Assembly: GCF_016065055.1 (NCBI RefSeq)
Contig: NZ_CP065856.1
Coordinates: 2,107,836-2,171,835, forward strand
Source of the DNA: Halosimplex litoreum
Lineage (GTDB): Archaea; Halobacteriota; Halobacteria; Halobacteriales; Haloarculaceae
Reading direction: 5' to 3'
DNA: 64,000 bases
How positions within the stretch are numbered: the first letter of the stretch is position 1; every line of letters begins with the position of its first letter. The notes beneath the pieces were generated by a model that was not told where the DNA came from, searched no databases, and was given only the letters and a program-made list of their open reading frames with translations. Positions 25,726 to 35,766 of this stretch are shown here, piece by piece. The position numbers and the translations under genes are program-made.

Positions 25726-27528
25726 GTGAGCGGAGTCGCTGCACTGTCGTCGTGGCTGGCGGTCGGGTCGCTGGCGGCGGCGGGTGGAACGGTCGCGCTG
25801 GTCGCGTACCTGTGGCGCCACCTCGGCAAGCCGGGTGCCGACTGGCTCGTCGCGACGCTGGTCGCCCAGAGCCTGTTCTGCCTGCTCGCGGGCGTGTCAC
25901 TGACCGTCGGCGACCCGGAGGCCCGATTCTTCATGGAGTCGCTGACGTGGGCGGCACTGGCGTGGGTCGGGCCACTGTTCCTGGCGTTCGCCCTGGAGTA
26001 CACCGGTCGGAGCGGACTGTTCGACGGGTGGACGATGGTGCCGGTCGCGGCGCTGACCTCGATCGTCGTCGCCACGGCGCCGGTCAACGACGTGGTCGTC
26101 CGGAACTTCCGGCTGGACCCGACGGCGCCGGTCGTCACGGTGAGCTACGCGCTCGAACCCTGGGGGATGTTCGCGTTCGCCCTCGGCACGGGGACTGCGG
26201 GCGTGGCGGTGGCCCTGCTGGTCGACACCGTGATGAGTTACGGGCCGCTGTACCGGCGAGAGGCCGCTGCCGTCGCGCTCAGTACCGTCACACCCACGAT
26301 CGGGGTGGTGATGTGGGCGCTCGGCCTGGGGCCGGACCCCTCGCTCGCGTTCGTCGCGGTCCTGTTCGTCCCGCACGTCCTGCTGGACGCTTACGCCTTC
26401 GTCGGCAGCGGCATGTTCGAGACGAACCCGACGACCCGCCGAGCCGCCGACCGCACCGCAATCGACGACATCGGGACGCCCGTGCTCGTGCTCGACCCCG
26501 ACGCTCGCGTCGTCGACTACAACGACGCCGCCGACCCGCTGCTAGAGGCCGGTCGCGACGGAACGACCTTGCTCGGGACCCCGATCTCGTCGCTGGTCGA
26601 CGTCGGCGTCGAGTCGGCCCCCGGCAGTGACACCTCCGGTATCCGGGCCGACGGCGGAGCCGTCGGGTCCAGCCCGAACGTGCCGACCGGTGACGGGCCC
26701 GGCGAGGCCGACGACCTCGTTATGGTCCGCTCGGGCGGCCGACGCCGACAGTTTCTCGTCTCGCAGTCGACGCTAACCGACCCGAAAGGCACGAGCGTCG
26801 GGACGACGCTCGTCTTCCAGGACGTGACCCGCGAGCGGCGCCGCGAGCAACGCCTCGACGTGCTCAACCGCGTCCTCCGGCACAACCTCCGCAACAAGAT
26901 GACCGCCGTCGCCGGCAACGCCGAACTCATCGCCGACCGCAGCGACGACGAACGGCTGACCGATATCGCGGGCATCATCGACAGCAGCGCTCGCGAACTC
27001 ATCGACATCGGCGAGAAAGCCCGCACCTTCGAGCAGTGTCGCCGCGACGGCCCGCGCTATCGAGCGGTCGACCTCGACGGCGTCCTGGCCGAGGCGGTCG
27101 CCGACTACCGCGAGGGTGCCGTCGACATCGACGTGAGCGCCGACGGCGATGCGGCCCCGGCAACCGACCCGGAACTGCTGCGTATCGTCGTCGCCAACCT
27201 CGTCGAGAACGCAGTGGACCACGTCGACGACGCGACCGTCTCCGTCACGGCGACCGTCGACGACGGCGAACTCCGGGTGACCGTCGCCGACGACGGCCCC
27301 GGCATCCCCGAGGGGGAACTGGCGCCGCTCGACGCCGGTACCGAGACACAACTCGAACACGCCACCGGTATCGGCCTCTGGGTCGTCCAGTGGAGCGTCG
27401 ACTCGCTCGGTGGCACCCTCGCGTTCGACACCGACTGCGGGACCGTCGTCACCGTCCGCCTCCCCGACGGCCCCGGCGGCTTCGACGGAGACGTCCCCGA
27501 CCCCGCACCGGCCGCCGAGCGTACATAG
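25726..27528 (+). CDS. Membrane histidine kinase with 7TM sensor, PAS and HATPase domains
   Basis: About 600 residues. The N-terminal third has six or seven hydrophobic helices (HisKA_7TM-like sensor). Then a PAS domain (TPVLVLDPDARVVDYNDAA), the phosphoacceptor helix VLNRVLRHNLRNKM, and an ATP-binding domain with N-box NLVENAVDH, G1 DDGPGIPEG and G2 ATGIGLW. No response regulator is adjacent, as usual in haloarchaea. Start uncertain: GTG 25663 would add 21 residues; GTG 25726 places the first helix closer to the N-terminus. Confidence 0.85.
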   Translation: MSGVAALSSWLAVGSLAAAGGTVALVAYLWRHLGKPGADWLVATLVAQSLFCLLAGVSLTVGDPEARFFMESLTWAALAWVGPLFLAFALEYTGRSGLFDGWTMVPVAALTSIVVATAPVNDVVVRNFRLDPTAPVVTVSYALEPWGMFAFALGTGTAGVAVALLVDTVMSYGPLYRREAAAVALSTVTPTIGVVMWALGLGPDPSLAFVAVLFVPHVLLDAYAFVGSGMFETNPTTRRAADRTAIDDIGTPVLVLDPDARVVDYNDAADPLLEAGRDGTTLLGTPISSLVDVGVESAPGSDTSGIRADGGAVGSSPNVPTGDGPGEADDLVMVRSGGRRRQFLVSQSTLTDPKGTSVGTTLVFQDVTRERRREQRLDVLNRVLRHNLRNKMTAVAGNAELIADRSDDERLTDIAGIIDSSARELIDIGEKARTFEQCRRDGPRYRAVDLDGVLAEAVADYREGAVDIDVSADGDAAPATDPELLRIVVANLVENAVDHVDDATVSVTATVDDGELRVTVADDGPGIPEGELAPLDAGTETQLEHATGIGLWVVQWSVDSLGGTLAFDTDCGTVVTVRLPDGPGGFDGDVPDPAPAAERT

Positions 27529-27658
27529 TACTCTATAGCTCTCCCCATCGCTAACCCGATCCACGTAGCGAACTTAGTTATCGTCTTATCCGCCGCTCCG
27601 GTAGCAGCGGGTATCTGATGCGGCCGAACCGTCGGAGTTCGGCGCGTCGACCGCTACT

Positions 27659-28759
27659 ATGCACGACAGCACGACCGACACCGACACGACGGCGGACGGG
27701 ACAGGGAGCGACGCAACCGACGTGACCGGGGAGAGGGCCGGCGCACCCGACCGCGAGGCCGACGCCTCGGACGATCGGTCGGACGGCGAGACGCTCGACG
27801 GACTCGCGATCGAGGACGCCGTCGAGCGCGTTCGCGCCCGCGAGCCCGCCCGCGATCCCGAGACCGTCCGGGCCGCGCTGTCGTTCGCCGCCGACGACGG
27901 GGTCGTCAGCCGTGAGGGACTCCGAGAGTCACTGAAACTGACCTCCAAGGTGCTCACGACTGCGGAGACGCGGGTGGAACTCGCGACCATCGCGCTCGAC
28001 GACGCTCGCGAGGCCGCCGAGTCGGCACCCGACCTCCCGACGGTCGGGGCCCGACTGGACGGCTTCGAGACCGAAGTGGCGGCCGTCGAGGACCGCGCCG
28101 CCACCCTCGGCGAGGACCTCCAGGCGGTCGTCGACGACCGCGAGGACCCGGCCGCACGGTTCGCCGTCGCCGACGGGCTCCGTCGGGTCGACGAACGGGC
28201 CCGCGACGTCCAGCGAACCGCCGACGAACTCCAGTTCGAACTGGAGGACTTCGAGCGGTGGCTCGACAGTCACGCCGTCCGCGTCCGCGAACTCGGCGAC
28301 GATCTCGACGCGCTCGCGACCTCGCTCGACGACCTGGCGAGCGCCGTCGACGCGGTCGAGGCAGCCGATGGCGACGGTACCGCCGACCGGAACGCAGTCG
28401 ACGACCCTGCCCGGGTCTGGTTCGACGCGACGCTCAGTCACCGGGCGACGGGTCTCTCCGTCGCCGACCTTCGGGCCGAACTCGCCGACCTGCGGACCTG
28501 GGCCGACCGCGAGGACGCCGACCCAGTCGAGGAGGGCGGTCTGGACGACCTGGCCGGCCGCCTCGACGACCTCGACGGCCGACACGCGGAGCTGGGCGAG
28601 CGCCTCGACGCGGTCGCCGAGCCCGAGTGGACCGACCGCTTCGGCGACCGGATCGCGGCCGCCGAGTCGGAGCTGGACGACTGCGAGCCACCGGTCGACT
28701 GGGCCGCCGTGGGCTCGGTCCTCGACGAGCATCGCGGCGACTTCGGGTCGGGCGCGTAG
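27659..28759 (+). CDS. Acidic coiled-coil protein (halo transducer-like)
   Basis: 366 residues, no transmembrane helix. Disordered Thr/Asp-rich N-terminus, then a small domain LAIEDAVERVRAREP...SFAADDGVVSREGLRESL, followed by long heptad-like helices (for example LGEDLQAVVDD, VQRTADELQFELEDFERWLD). Resembles haloarchaeal proteins often named halo transducer protein; no chemoreceptor signalling tip is seen, so that name may mislead. Function unknown. Confidence 0.7.
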   Translation: MHDSTTDTDTTADGTGSDATDVTGERAGAPDREADASDDRSDGETLDGLAIEDAVERVRAREPARDPETVRAALSFAADDGVVSREGLRESLKLTSKVLTTAETRVELATIALDDAREAAESAPDLPTVGARLDGFETEVAAVEDRAATLGEDLQAVVDDREDPAARFAVADGLRRVDERARDVQRTADELQFELEDFERWLDSHAVRVRELGDDLDALATSLDDLASAVDAVEAADGDGTADRNAVDDPARVWFDATLSHRATGLSVADLRAELADLRTWADREDADPVEEGGLDDLAGRLDDLDGRHAELGERLDAVAEPEWTDRFGDRIAAAESELDDCEPPVDWAAVGSVLDEHRGDFGSGA

Positions 28760-28879
28760 CGGGCAGTCGAGTCGCCGCTGGCCGGTCGGGTCGTCACTGT
28801 TCTCTCGGGATTTCACCATCGAGCGCGGCGGAAAACGAGTCGGTCGATAGACGGCAGCGTGTCCGGGCGGTTCGAGGGC

Positions 28880-29908
28880 TCAGACGTTTCGGTCGCGGAT
28901 CGCGGCGCGGGCAGCGACGTCGGCGACGGCGGCGCCGCGGTCGGCGGTGCGGGTGAGGTGGTCGAGCGCGCGCGCCAGCGCGACGGTCGCGGCGGTCGAG
29001 CCGTCGAAGGGCGCTGTCGCCTCGTCGAACAGCGCCGCGTCGACCGCCTCGATTTCGGCGACGGCCCGCTCGTGGCCGCCGAGCGCGATCGCGGTCAGGT
29101 CCTCGTCGGCGTCGTCGAGCACGGCCGTCGTCGCGTCGTCGACGACGGTTCGGGCGGCTTCGGCCGCGTCGCGTACGTTCTCGGCCACGGGGTCGGGGAG
29201 CGATTCGGGGAGCCGGCGAGCGGCGCGGGCGACGCCGACGCCCCGGCGGGCGACCCCTTCGAGCTGACGGGCGGTGACGTAGTAGTCGAACAGCGTCGGG
29301 CGGGTGAGCCCGAGGCGGTCGATCTCCTCCAGCGAGACGAGCGACCGCGAGAGGTGGCGGGCGACCATCCGAAAGAGTCGATCGGCCTCGTCGGCGCGCC
29401 CGCGGAGCCGCTCGTAAGCGTCGGCGTCGGCGGCGACCAGTGCGTCCGTCGCGGATCGGTGGATCGACAGCGCCGTGAACTGCAGCTGGACGACCGACTG
29501 GCGGACGGAGACGTTCGCGGCGTCGAGGAGGTGCTGGACGGTGATCTCCGTCTCGTTGGTGACCAGCAGGTCGGTCCCGACGAGGTTGCGGACGACCGAG
29601 CGGGCGGCCCGGCGCTGCTCGTCGGTGAACGACTCGACCGGTTCGAGCGTGACCGTCTCGAAGCCGACGGCGTGGGCGGCCTGAAGCGCACGGCGGACCA
29701 GGGCGGGCTCGTCGCCGTCGACGACGACCGTCGCCGCCGCCAGCTCGTCGACGTCCTTCTCGGCGGCCCGGAGGACGATCGAGTCGTCGCCGTGGGTGGC
29801 CAGGTACAGCTCCATGCCCGCCTCGAGCTGGTGGTCGTTCGCCCACTCTTTGGGGATCGACACCGTGTACGTGCCGCCGCCGACCTGTTGGAGTTTGCGC
29901 GTCTGCAT
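28880..29908 (-). CDS. AbrB-PhoU fusion phosphate regulator
   Basis: 342 residues. N-terminal SpoVT/AbrB-type DNA-binding hairpin ([35 protein letters not shown]), then two PhoU three-helix bundles with acidic metal-site motifs. This layout suggests a regulator that binds DNA and senses phosphate through the Pst transporter. The ATG overlaps the upstream phoU stop by one base (TGATG). Last gene of the pst operon. Confidence 0.85.
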   Translation of the reverse strand: MQTRKLQQVGGGTYTVSIPKEWANDHQLEAGMELYLATHGDDSIVLRAAEKDVDELAAATVVVDGDEPALVRRALQAAHAVGFETVTLEPVESFTDEQRRAARSVVRNLVGTDLLVTNETEITVQHLLDAANVSVRQSVVQLQFTALSIHRSATDALVAADADAYERLRGRADEADRLFRMVARHLSRSLVSLEEIDRLGLTRPTLFDYYVTARQLEGVARRGVGVARAARRLPESLPDPVAENVRDAAEAARTVVDDATTAVLDDADEDLTAIALGGHERAVAEIEAVDAALFDEATAPFDGSTAATVALARALDHLTRTADRGAAVADVAARAAIRDRNV

Positions 29909-30588
29909 CAGTACAGCAACTCGGGGTCCGTCTCGATCATGTACAGCGTCCGCGCGGCGACGTTGACCCCGTGGTCGCCGACGCGTTCGAGGTCCCGGAT
30001 CGTCAACAGCAGCCGAGACACGTCGTCCAGTACCCGCTCGACCGCCCACGAGTCCTCGCCGGCCTCGCCTTCGAGGAGGTCGCGAACGACCCGCTCGCTG
30101 GCGCGCTGGCAGTGGGCGTCGAGCTCGTCGTCGCGAGCGGCGACCGCGCGACAGCCGTCGGCGTCACCCGTTTCGTAGGCGTCCAGCGCCGCGGACACCT
30201 GGTCGCGAGCGTCGGCGCCGATGGCCTGCACGTCCACCTCGTCGGCCGGCCGCTCGGCCGCCAGCGCGTAGCGGCCGAGGTTGGTCGCCAGGTCGCCAAC
30301 GCGTTCCAGGTCCGTCAGGATCTTGAACGAGGCGGCGACGAACCGCAGGTCGGAGGCGACGGGCTGCTGGAGCGCGAGCAGGTCGACGCAGTCGCCCTCC
30401 AGGTCGAGATACCGGTCGTTGATCGCCGCGTCGCCGTCGATCACGTCCTCGGCGAGGCCGTCGTCGCCCTTCGTCAGCGCGGTCAACCCGTCATCGAGCT
30501 GCGCGAGCACGTCGTCGCCCAGCGCGCAGACGTCGGTCCGCAGGTCGTCGAGCGCCGCCTGGTACCCCTCGCGCGTCACTGCGATCAC
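29908..30588 (-). CDS. phoU: PhoU phosphate-signalling protein
   Basis: 226 residues forming two PhoU repeats, each with the metal-binding pattern: [13 protein letters not shown] in the first and [13 protein letters not shown] in the second. It modulates PstB activity and phosphate signalling. GTG start 30588 overlaps the pstB stop (GTGA), so translation is coupled. Family length is usual. Confidence 0.92.
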   Translation of the reverse strand: MIAVTREGYQAALDDLRTDVCALGDDVLAQLDDGLTALTKGDDGLAEDVIDGDAAINDRYLDLEGDCVDLLALQQPVASDLRFVAASFKILTDLERVGDLATNLGRYALAAERPADEVDVQAIGADARDQVSAALDAYETGDADGCRAVAARDDELDAHCQRASERVVRDLLEGEAGEDSWAVERVLDDVSRLLLTIRDLERVGDHGVNVAARTLYMIETDPELLY

Positions 30589-31487
30589 CCGAACTTCCCG
30601 GTGACGTAGTCCTCGACGCGCTGGCTCTCGGGGTTCTCGAAGATCTTCTCGGTGTCGTCGTACTCGACCAGCTCGCCGCCGGTCAGGAAGACGGCCGTCT
30701 GGTCGGAGATACGCGCCGCCTGCTGCATGTTGTGCGTGACGACGACGACCGTGTAGTCCTTCGCCAGCTCCTCGATGAGGTCCTCGATCTTCGAGGTAGC
30801 GACCGGATCCAGCGCGGAGGCGGGCTCGTCCATGAGGATCACGTCGGGGTCGACCGCCAGACAGCGAGCGATACAGAGCCGCTGTTGCTGGCCGCCCGAC
30901 AGGCCCATCGCGTTGTCGTCCAGCCGGTCTTCGACCTCGTCCCAGATGGCCGCCTGTTCGAGCGCCCGGTGGACGAGTTCGTCGGCGTCCTCGCTGTCGT
31001 CGCGGCCGGTGAGCCGCGCGAGCAGCCCCGTGTCCAGATCGCCGTGCTTGCGCGGGCCGTAGGTGATGTTGTCGCGGATCGATTTGGGAAACGGGTTGGG
31101 TGCCTGGAACACCATGCCGACCTCCTTGCGAAGTTCCACGAGGTCGACGCCGTCCTGGTAGATCTCCTCGCCGTCGAGCTGCACGGAGCCGTCGATGGTG
31201 GCGGCCTTGATCCGATCGTTCATGCGGTTGAGGCAGCGCAGATACGTCGACTTGCCACAGCCGGAGGGGCCGATGAGCGCGGTGACGCTCTCCTCGGGGA
31301 TGTCCATCGAGACGCCCTTCAGCGCGTGGTCGTCGCCGTAGTGGACGTCCAGATCCTCGACGCTGAGCTTCGCCTCGCCCTCGAAGGAGTAGTCGCTCCA
31401 CTCCTCGCGGATCCGCTCGTCGGTCTCGCCCGTCGTCGTCTCCGACGAGCGCGCTGTGCTCTCGGCCTGTGGTTCTGTCTCACTCAT
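30585..31487 (-). CDS. pstB: Phosphate ABC transporter ATP-binding protein
   Basis: 300 residues. A ~40-residue acidic leader precedes the ATPase core: Walker [11 protein letters not shown]-loop VFQAPNPFP, signature LSGGQQQR, Walker [13 protein letters not shown], His-loop VTHNMQQA. The APNPFP sequence after the Q-loop is characteristic of PstB. It energises PstC/PstA. The ATG lies 8 bp inside the end of pstA, as expected in a coupled operon. Confidence 0.96.
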   Translation of the reverse strand: MSETEPQAESTARSSETTTGETDERIREEWSDYSFEGEAKLSVEDLDVHYGDDHALKGVSMDIPEESVTALIGPSGCGKSTYLRCLNRMNDRIKAATIDGSVQLDGEEIYQDGVDLVELRKEVGMVFQAPNPFPKSIRDNITYGPRKHGDLDTGLLARLTGRDDSEDADELVHRALEQAAIWDEVEDRLDDNAMGLSGGQQQRLCIARCLAVDPDVILMDEPASALDPVATSKIEDLIEELAKDYTVVVVTHNMQQAARISDQTAVFLTGGELVEYDDTEKIFENPESQRVEDYVTGKFG

Positions 31488-33129
31488 AGGTCAGTTTGCT
31501 CCGGAAGTACTGTCGCGTGGCGATACCGACCGCGTAGAACGCGAGGACGACGCCCAGCAGGACCAGGGCGGTCCCCCAGCCGAAGGCGGTGATGTCGTTG
31601 ACACCGGCGGTCTGGCCGGTGCCGGTCAGCACCACCTGGTACAGCTGGTAGGGCAGCGCCGTCGTCGCCTGCGTGAGTTCGGGATTGGTGACGAACGGCG
31701 GCGACAGCGACAGCTGGAAGCTGTTCAGCACCTTCGCCCGCTGGCCGGCGGGGACGAACGACCCGCCGCCCATCGTCAGCAACAGCGGGGCCGTCTCGCC
31801 GGCGATGCGGCCGACGCCGAGGATGACGCCGGTGACGACGCCCGGCATCGCCGCTGGGAGGACGACGCTGCGGATCGTCTGCCACTTCGAGACGCCCAGC
31901 GCCGCGCTGGCGTCGCGGTACTCGTCGGGCACCGCGATCATCGCCTCGCGGGCCGTGATGACCACCAGCGGCAGCAGCATGAACCCGAGAGTGATCATCC
32001 CCGACAGCAGTGACTTCTGGGGCTGGGGAGTGAACCGCGGCACCAGGAACGCGGCGCCGAACAGGCCGAACACGATGCTCGGCGTCGACCACAGCGCGTT
32101 CGTGGCGACCTCGACGACGTTGGTGAATCGGCCCTGTTCGGCGTACTCCGTGAGGAAGATGGCCGCGCCGACGCCCAGCGGCACCGACAGGACGACCGCG
32201 CCGATCACGAGCCAGGCGGTCCCGACGATGGCCGGGAAGACGCCCGTGATGTCGGTGAACAGGGACGCGCCGTTCATCAGGAACGGCCAGTACACCGGCC
32301 AGGCGACGTCGAAGCTGAATCCGAGCAGGCCGATGGTCGTGGCCGGGCCGACGCCGAGGCCGACCGCGATGCCCTCGGTGACCGGGCCGAAGCCCTTGAA
32401 GACGACGAAGGCGACCAGCGCGATCAGGATCGCGATGATCGCCATCGCGTTGAGATAGACGAGCAGGTACGCGCCGAGGTGGCGGCCGCGGGCGCCGAAG
32501 CCGCCGTAGGCTTTGGCGGCCGCCCAGCCGACGACCAGCGACGACGACATGACCGCGAACGGCGCGACCGTCCGCGCGAAGAACGTGACGGCCTGTGCGT
32601 CCGGGAAGTTCGCCGGCGACCACGACCACTCGGGGCCGACGATGCCGAGCAGGAAGATCAGCCCGAACAGGATCGCCAGCGCGCCGGCCGGCAGCGTCGA
32701 GCCGACGTCCTCCCGGGGGAGGGCTGTCGCGAAGAACGCGGCGCCGCCGACAAGCAGTCCGCCGGCCAGCCCGCCGAGGAGGCCGAGCCCGAGCGTCTCG
32801 GCGGCGACGAGCGCGCCGATCAGCCCCCACAGGCCCGCGAACAGGCCCGCGGCGACGAGCCCGGCGCTCGCGCGGGGGTCGGTCGGGAAGATTCCCCGGT
32901 AGGAGATCAGGCCGAACCCGCCCACCGCGACGCCCATCAGGACCAGCAGCAGGCCCAGCGTGGTCAGCGTCGGCAGGCCGACGAGCGTCCCGGTGATCGA
33001 GACGAGTTCGACGGTGGCCGCCAGTCCGAGGAAAAAGAGGACGGCGGCCAGGCCGACGGTCAGCGCGGCGACCGTCTCGTAGGTCGAGGTGTCGCCGCGG
33101 ACGACCGACGACTCGGTGGCGCCCGCCAT
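31480..33129 (-). CDS. pstA: Phosphate ABC transporter permease PstA (long form)
   Basis: 549 residues, about twice the bacterial length. The C-terminal ~280 residues are the transporter module, with the EAA-like loop [20 protein letters not shown] and the [12 protein letters not shown] helix. The N-terminal ~260 residues add about seven hydrophobic helices of no obvious homology. ATG 33129 overlaps the pstC stop by one base; the GTG one codon upstream is less likely. Confidence 0.92.
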   Translation of the reverse strand: MAGATESSVVRGDTSTYETVAALTVGLAAVLFFLGLAATVELVSITGTLVGLPTLTTLGLLLVLMGVAVGGFGLISYRGIFPTDPRASAGLVAAGLFAGLWGLIGALVAAETLGLGLLGGLAGGLLVGGAAFFATALPREDVGSTLPAGALAILFGLIFLLGIVGPEWSWSPANFPDAQAVTFFARTVAPFAVMSSSLVVGWAAAKAYGGFGARGRHLGAYLLVYLNAMAIIAILIALVAFVVFKGFGPVTEGIAVGLGVGPATTIGLLGFSFDVAWPVYWPFLMNGASLFTDITGVFPAIVGTAWLVIGAVVLSVPLGVGAAIFLTEYAEQGRFTNVVEVATNALWSTPSIVFGLFGAAFLVPRFTPQPQKSLLSGMITLGFMLLPLVVITAREAMIAVPDEYRDASAALGVSKWQTIRSVVLPAAMPGVVTGVILGVGRIAGETAPLLLTMGGGSFVPAGQRAKVLNSFQLSLSPPFVTNPELTQATTALPYQLYQVVLTGTGQTAGVNDITAFGWGTALVLLGVVLAFYAVGIATRQYFRSKLTYE

Positions 33130-34262
33130 CACTCGACACCCCCGACCTTCCGGTCCATGCGACGTTCGATCAGCTGCGAGCCGATGCTGAGGAAGAGGAC
33201 GGTGACGAAGAGGATGCAGCCGGCGACGAACAGCGCGTCCTTCTGGAACCCGCTGGAGGAGCCGTAGTTGGCCGCGATGAGGCTCGTGAGCGTCTCGAAG
33301 CCGTAAAAGACGTTGTACAGCGGCTCGGCGACCGTCGGCGTGTTGCGCAGCATGACGGTCGCGGCCATCGTCTCGCCGATGGCGCGACCGACGCCGAGCA
33401 GGACGGCGGCGGAGACGCCGGAGAAGGCGGTCGGGATGGTGACCGTCGTCATCGTCTGCCAGTCGGTCGTCCCGAGGGCGAGCGAGCCGCTTTTCATCGA
33501 CTCGGGGACGCTGTTGATGGCGTCCTCGGCGACCGAGACGACCGTCGGCAGCGCCATCAGGCCGACGACGATACCGACGAACAGGTACGTCCCCTGGCCG
33601 ACCAGGCTAAAGGCGTCGGATGCCCAGGGGCTCAGCACCGTGAACCCGAGGAAGCCGTAGACGATCGAGGGGATACCGGCGAGGATCTCGACGCCGGGCT
33701 TGACCACTTCGCGGACCGGCCCGGGGGCGATCTCCGAGATGAACAGGGCGGCCGCGACGCCGAGCGGGCCGGCGACGACGGTCGCGATGACCGTCACCAG
33801 CACCGTCCCCTGGATCATCGGGAGCATCGAGTACTGCTTGTCCGCCTGCGCGGGCGTCCAGGCGGTCGTGGTGAACATCTCCAGTCCGGGCACCCAGATC
33901 CCGAACACCGTACCGCTCTCGTCCTGGAGGATCGGCCACGCCTCGTAGAAGATGAAGAAGGTGATCAGCGCGAGGATGACCACCGTCGAGACCGTCATCG
34001 CGAGCGTGACGCCGCGGGCGGCCAGCTCCTGGTGGCGCAGCCACCCGTACGTCACCGCCATCAGGAAGCCGAGGGCGAACAGCGAGGTGTACGGCGAGGT
34101 CGCGAGGAAGCCGACGAACGCGCTCACCAGCGACAGCGCGCCGATCGCACCCGCAGCTACCGCGTCGTTTTCAGTGTCCTGTACGAACTCCCGGAACCGA
34201 GCGAGCCGAGACGCCAGTCGGGACTGCCATCCGTCGGGGTCTCTCTGTTGGTTTGTTGCCAT
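33129..34262 (-). CDS. pstC: Phosphate ABC transporter permease PstC
   Basis: 377 residues, six or more transmembrane helices. EAA-like loop PESMKSGSLALGTTDWQTM and GVGRAIGETMAATVML mark the PstC family. The soluble N-terminal ~40 residues are followed by two extra hydrophobic helices. It lies 32 bp after pstS and pairs with PstA as the membrane channel. Confidence 0.94.
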   Translation of the reverse strand: MATNQQRDPDGWQSRLASRLARFREFVQDTENDAVAAGAIGALSLVSAFVGFLATSPYTSLFALGFLMAVTYGWLRHQELAARGVTLAMTVSTVVILALITFFIFYEAWPILQDESGTVFGIWVPGLEMFTTTAWTPAQADKQYSMLPMIQGTVLVTVIATVVAGPLGVAAALFISEIAPGPVREVVKPGVEILAGIPSIVYGFLGFTVLSPWASDAFSLVGQGTYLFVGIVVGLMALPTVVSVAEDAINSVPESMKSGSLALGTTDWQTMTTVTIPTAFSGVSAAVLLGVGRAIGETMAATVMLRNTPTVAEPLYNVFYGFETLTSLIAANYGSSSGFQKDALFVAGCILFVTVLFLSIGSQLIERRMDRKVGGVE

Positions 34263-34294
34263 GGTATCGAAAGAAAGCCGCGCGGCCGCTCGGC

Positions 34295-35521
34295 TCAGGC
34301 GGTGTCGGGGAGCTTCCCGAGTTCGGCTTCGAGGTCGGCGGTCGGCAGCGGGATGTAGTTGTTGTCCTCGACGAACACCTGCTGGCCGAACTGCGTCAGG
34401 AACATCCGCATGAACGCGCCCTCACGCATGTCCGTGCCGCTCGGGGTGTCCTCGGTGATCTGCGTGTACATGTGCAGGTCACGGTTGAGCGGGTAGGCGC
34501 TGTCGAAGATGGTGTTCTCGGCGTCCTTGCTGGTCTCGTAGACCGTGCCGTCGAACTCCAGCGCGATGGGGCGGACGGCGTCGCCGGTGAAGGCCAGCGC
34601 CATGTACGCGATGGCGCCCTCGTTCTGGCGGACGAGCTGGGCGACGCCCTGGTTCTGGCCCTGGCGGGTGTCGACGCCCGGCATCTCGGCCTCGGCGTCG
34701 CCGAGCATGTTCAGCCGGAAGGAGGTGTCCGTGCCCGACCCGACCGCGCGGCCGATGCAGAAGATCTCCTGGTCGGGGCCGCCGATCTCCGACCAGTTGG
34801 TGATCTCGTCCTGGTAGATCTTGCGGACCTGCTCGGCGGTGAGCTGGTCGATCCCGGCGTCGTAGATGTCCTGACTCACGACGATCGGCTGGCCGTCGCG
34901 GCCGAGGACGTGGTCGACGACCTCCTCGTCGCGCTTCTCCTCGCTCCAGTCGAGCTCGGCCGTGATCGGGCCCGAGGAGTTGCCGATGTCGACGAGGCCG
35001 TTCGTGACCGCCTCACAGCCGGTCCCCGAGTGGCTCAGGCCGATGGTCGCGCGGTAGGGCGGGCTCGAACGCGTCTCGGTCGCCTCGAAGCCGTACTGGG
35101 TCGCGAAGTAGTCCGCGAGGTGCATGTCCGTCTCGATCTCCGACCAGCCGGGGACCGAGCCCGAGTCGTTGGCGCCCCAGTACTCGCCGTCGCTCGGCGG
35201 GGCGTTCCCGTTCCAGTAGGAGGCGCCCTTGTTCGCGATCGGGTAGACCGTTGAGGAGCCCTCGCCGGTCAGCAGCGACGGCTCGTTCGATCCGCTGCTG
35301 GAGGCGTCGCCGCCCGTCCCCTCGTCGCTCGACGACCCGTCGGACCCGTCCGAGGACCCGTCGGACGAGCCGCCGTCGTCGTTCTCCGGCTCCGGCGTCG
35401 CCGTGTCCTCGTCCCCACCGCTCGAACAGCCCGCCAGCCCCGCCGCACCGATGGCACCGGATGTCAGCAGGAACTTGCGTCGTGATACCCTGTCCGCCGG
35501 ACGCTCCGAATCTCGCGTCAT
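34295..35521 (-). CDS. pstS: Phosphate-binding lipoprotein PstS
   Basis: 408 residues. The twin-arginine signal RVSRRKFLLTSGAIGAAGLAGC ends in a lipobox Cys, so it is a Tat-exported, lipid-anchored protein. A Ser/Gly/Asp-rich tether (about 35-85) precedes the periplasmic-binding fold, with TGEGSSTVYPIA and HSGTGCEAVTNG at the phosphate site. ATG 35521 is preferred to the adjacent GTG. First gene of the pst operon. Confidence 0.94.
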   Translation of the reverse strand: MTRDSERPADRVSRRKFLLTSGAIGAAGLAGCSSGGDEDTATPEPENDDGGSSDGSSDGSDGSSSDEGTGGDASSSGSNEPSLLTGEGSSTVYPIANKGASYWNGNAPPSDGEYWGANDSGSVPGWSEIETDMHLADYFATQYGFEATETRSSPPYRATIGLSHSGTGCEAVTNGLVDIGNSSGPITAELDWSEEKRDEEVVDHVLGRDGQPIVVSQDIYDAGIDQLTAEQVRKIYQDEITNWSEIGGPDQEIFCIGRAVGSGTDTSFRLNMLGDAEAEMPGVDTRQGQNQGVAQLVRQNEGAIAYMALAFTGDAVRPIALEFDGTVYETSKDAENTIFDSAYPLNRDLHMYTQITEDTPSGTDMREGAFMRMFLTQFGQQVFVEDNNYIPLPTADLEAELGKLPDTA

Positions 35522-35554
35522 CACTTCAGTCGAGTCGGGACCTAAGTAAACGGG

Positions 35555-35580
35555 TTTATAATAGGGGTACCACCTGGTAC
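35555..35580 (-). promoter_or_regulatory. pst promoter with operator-like inverted repeat
   Basis: TATA-type TTATAAA (plus-strand 35555-35561) about 35 bp before pstS. Just upstream of it is GTACCA-CC-TGGTAC (35567-35580), a perfect interrupted palindrome in the position of an activator or repressor site. The AbrB-PhoU protein of the same operon is a candidate binder. Confidence 0.6.
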
Positions 35581-35766
35581 GAGACCCCTCTGAGCGGTAC
35601 GATCCAGTGGGTGTGAGAATAGTCTGCAGGGGTCGGTACGTAGCGATATATAGTTCGGCGTTTATCGGGAGACAGCGGCGGTCTCATACGGAGTATTGTG
35701 AGACAGTCCGGGGTCGAACGCGCGCACTCGCACGGTCGACCCGCTAAGCGCTCGCGATAATCCGTA

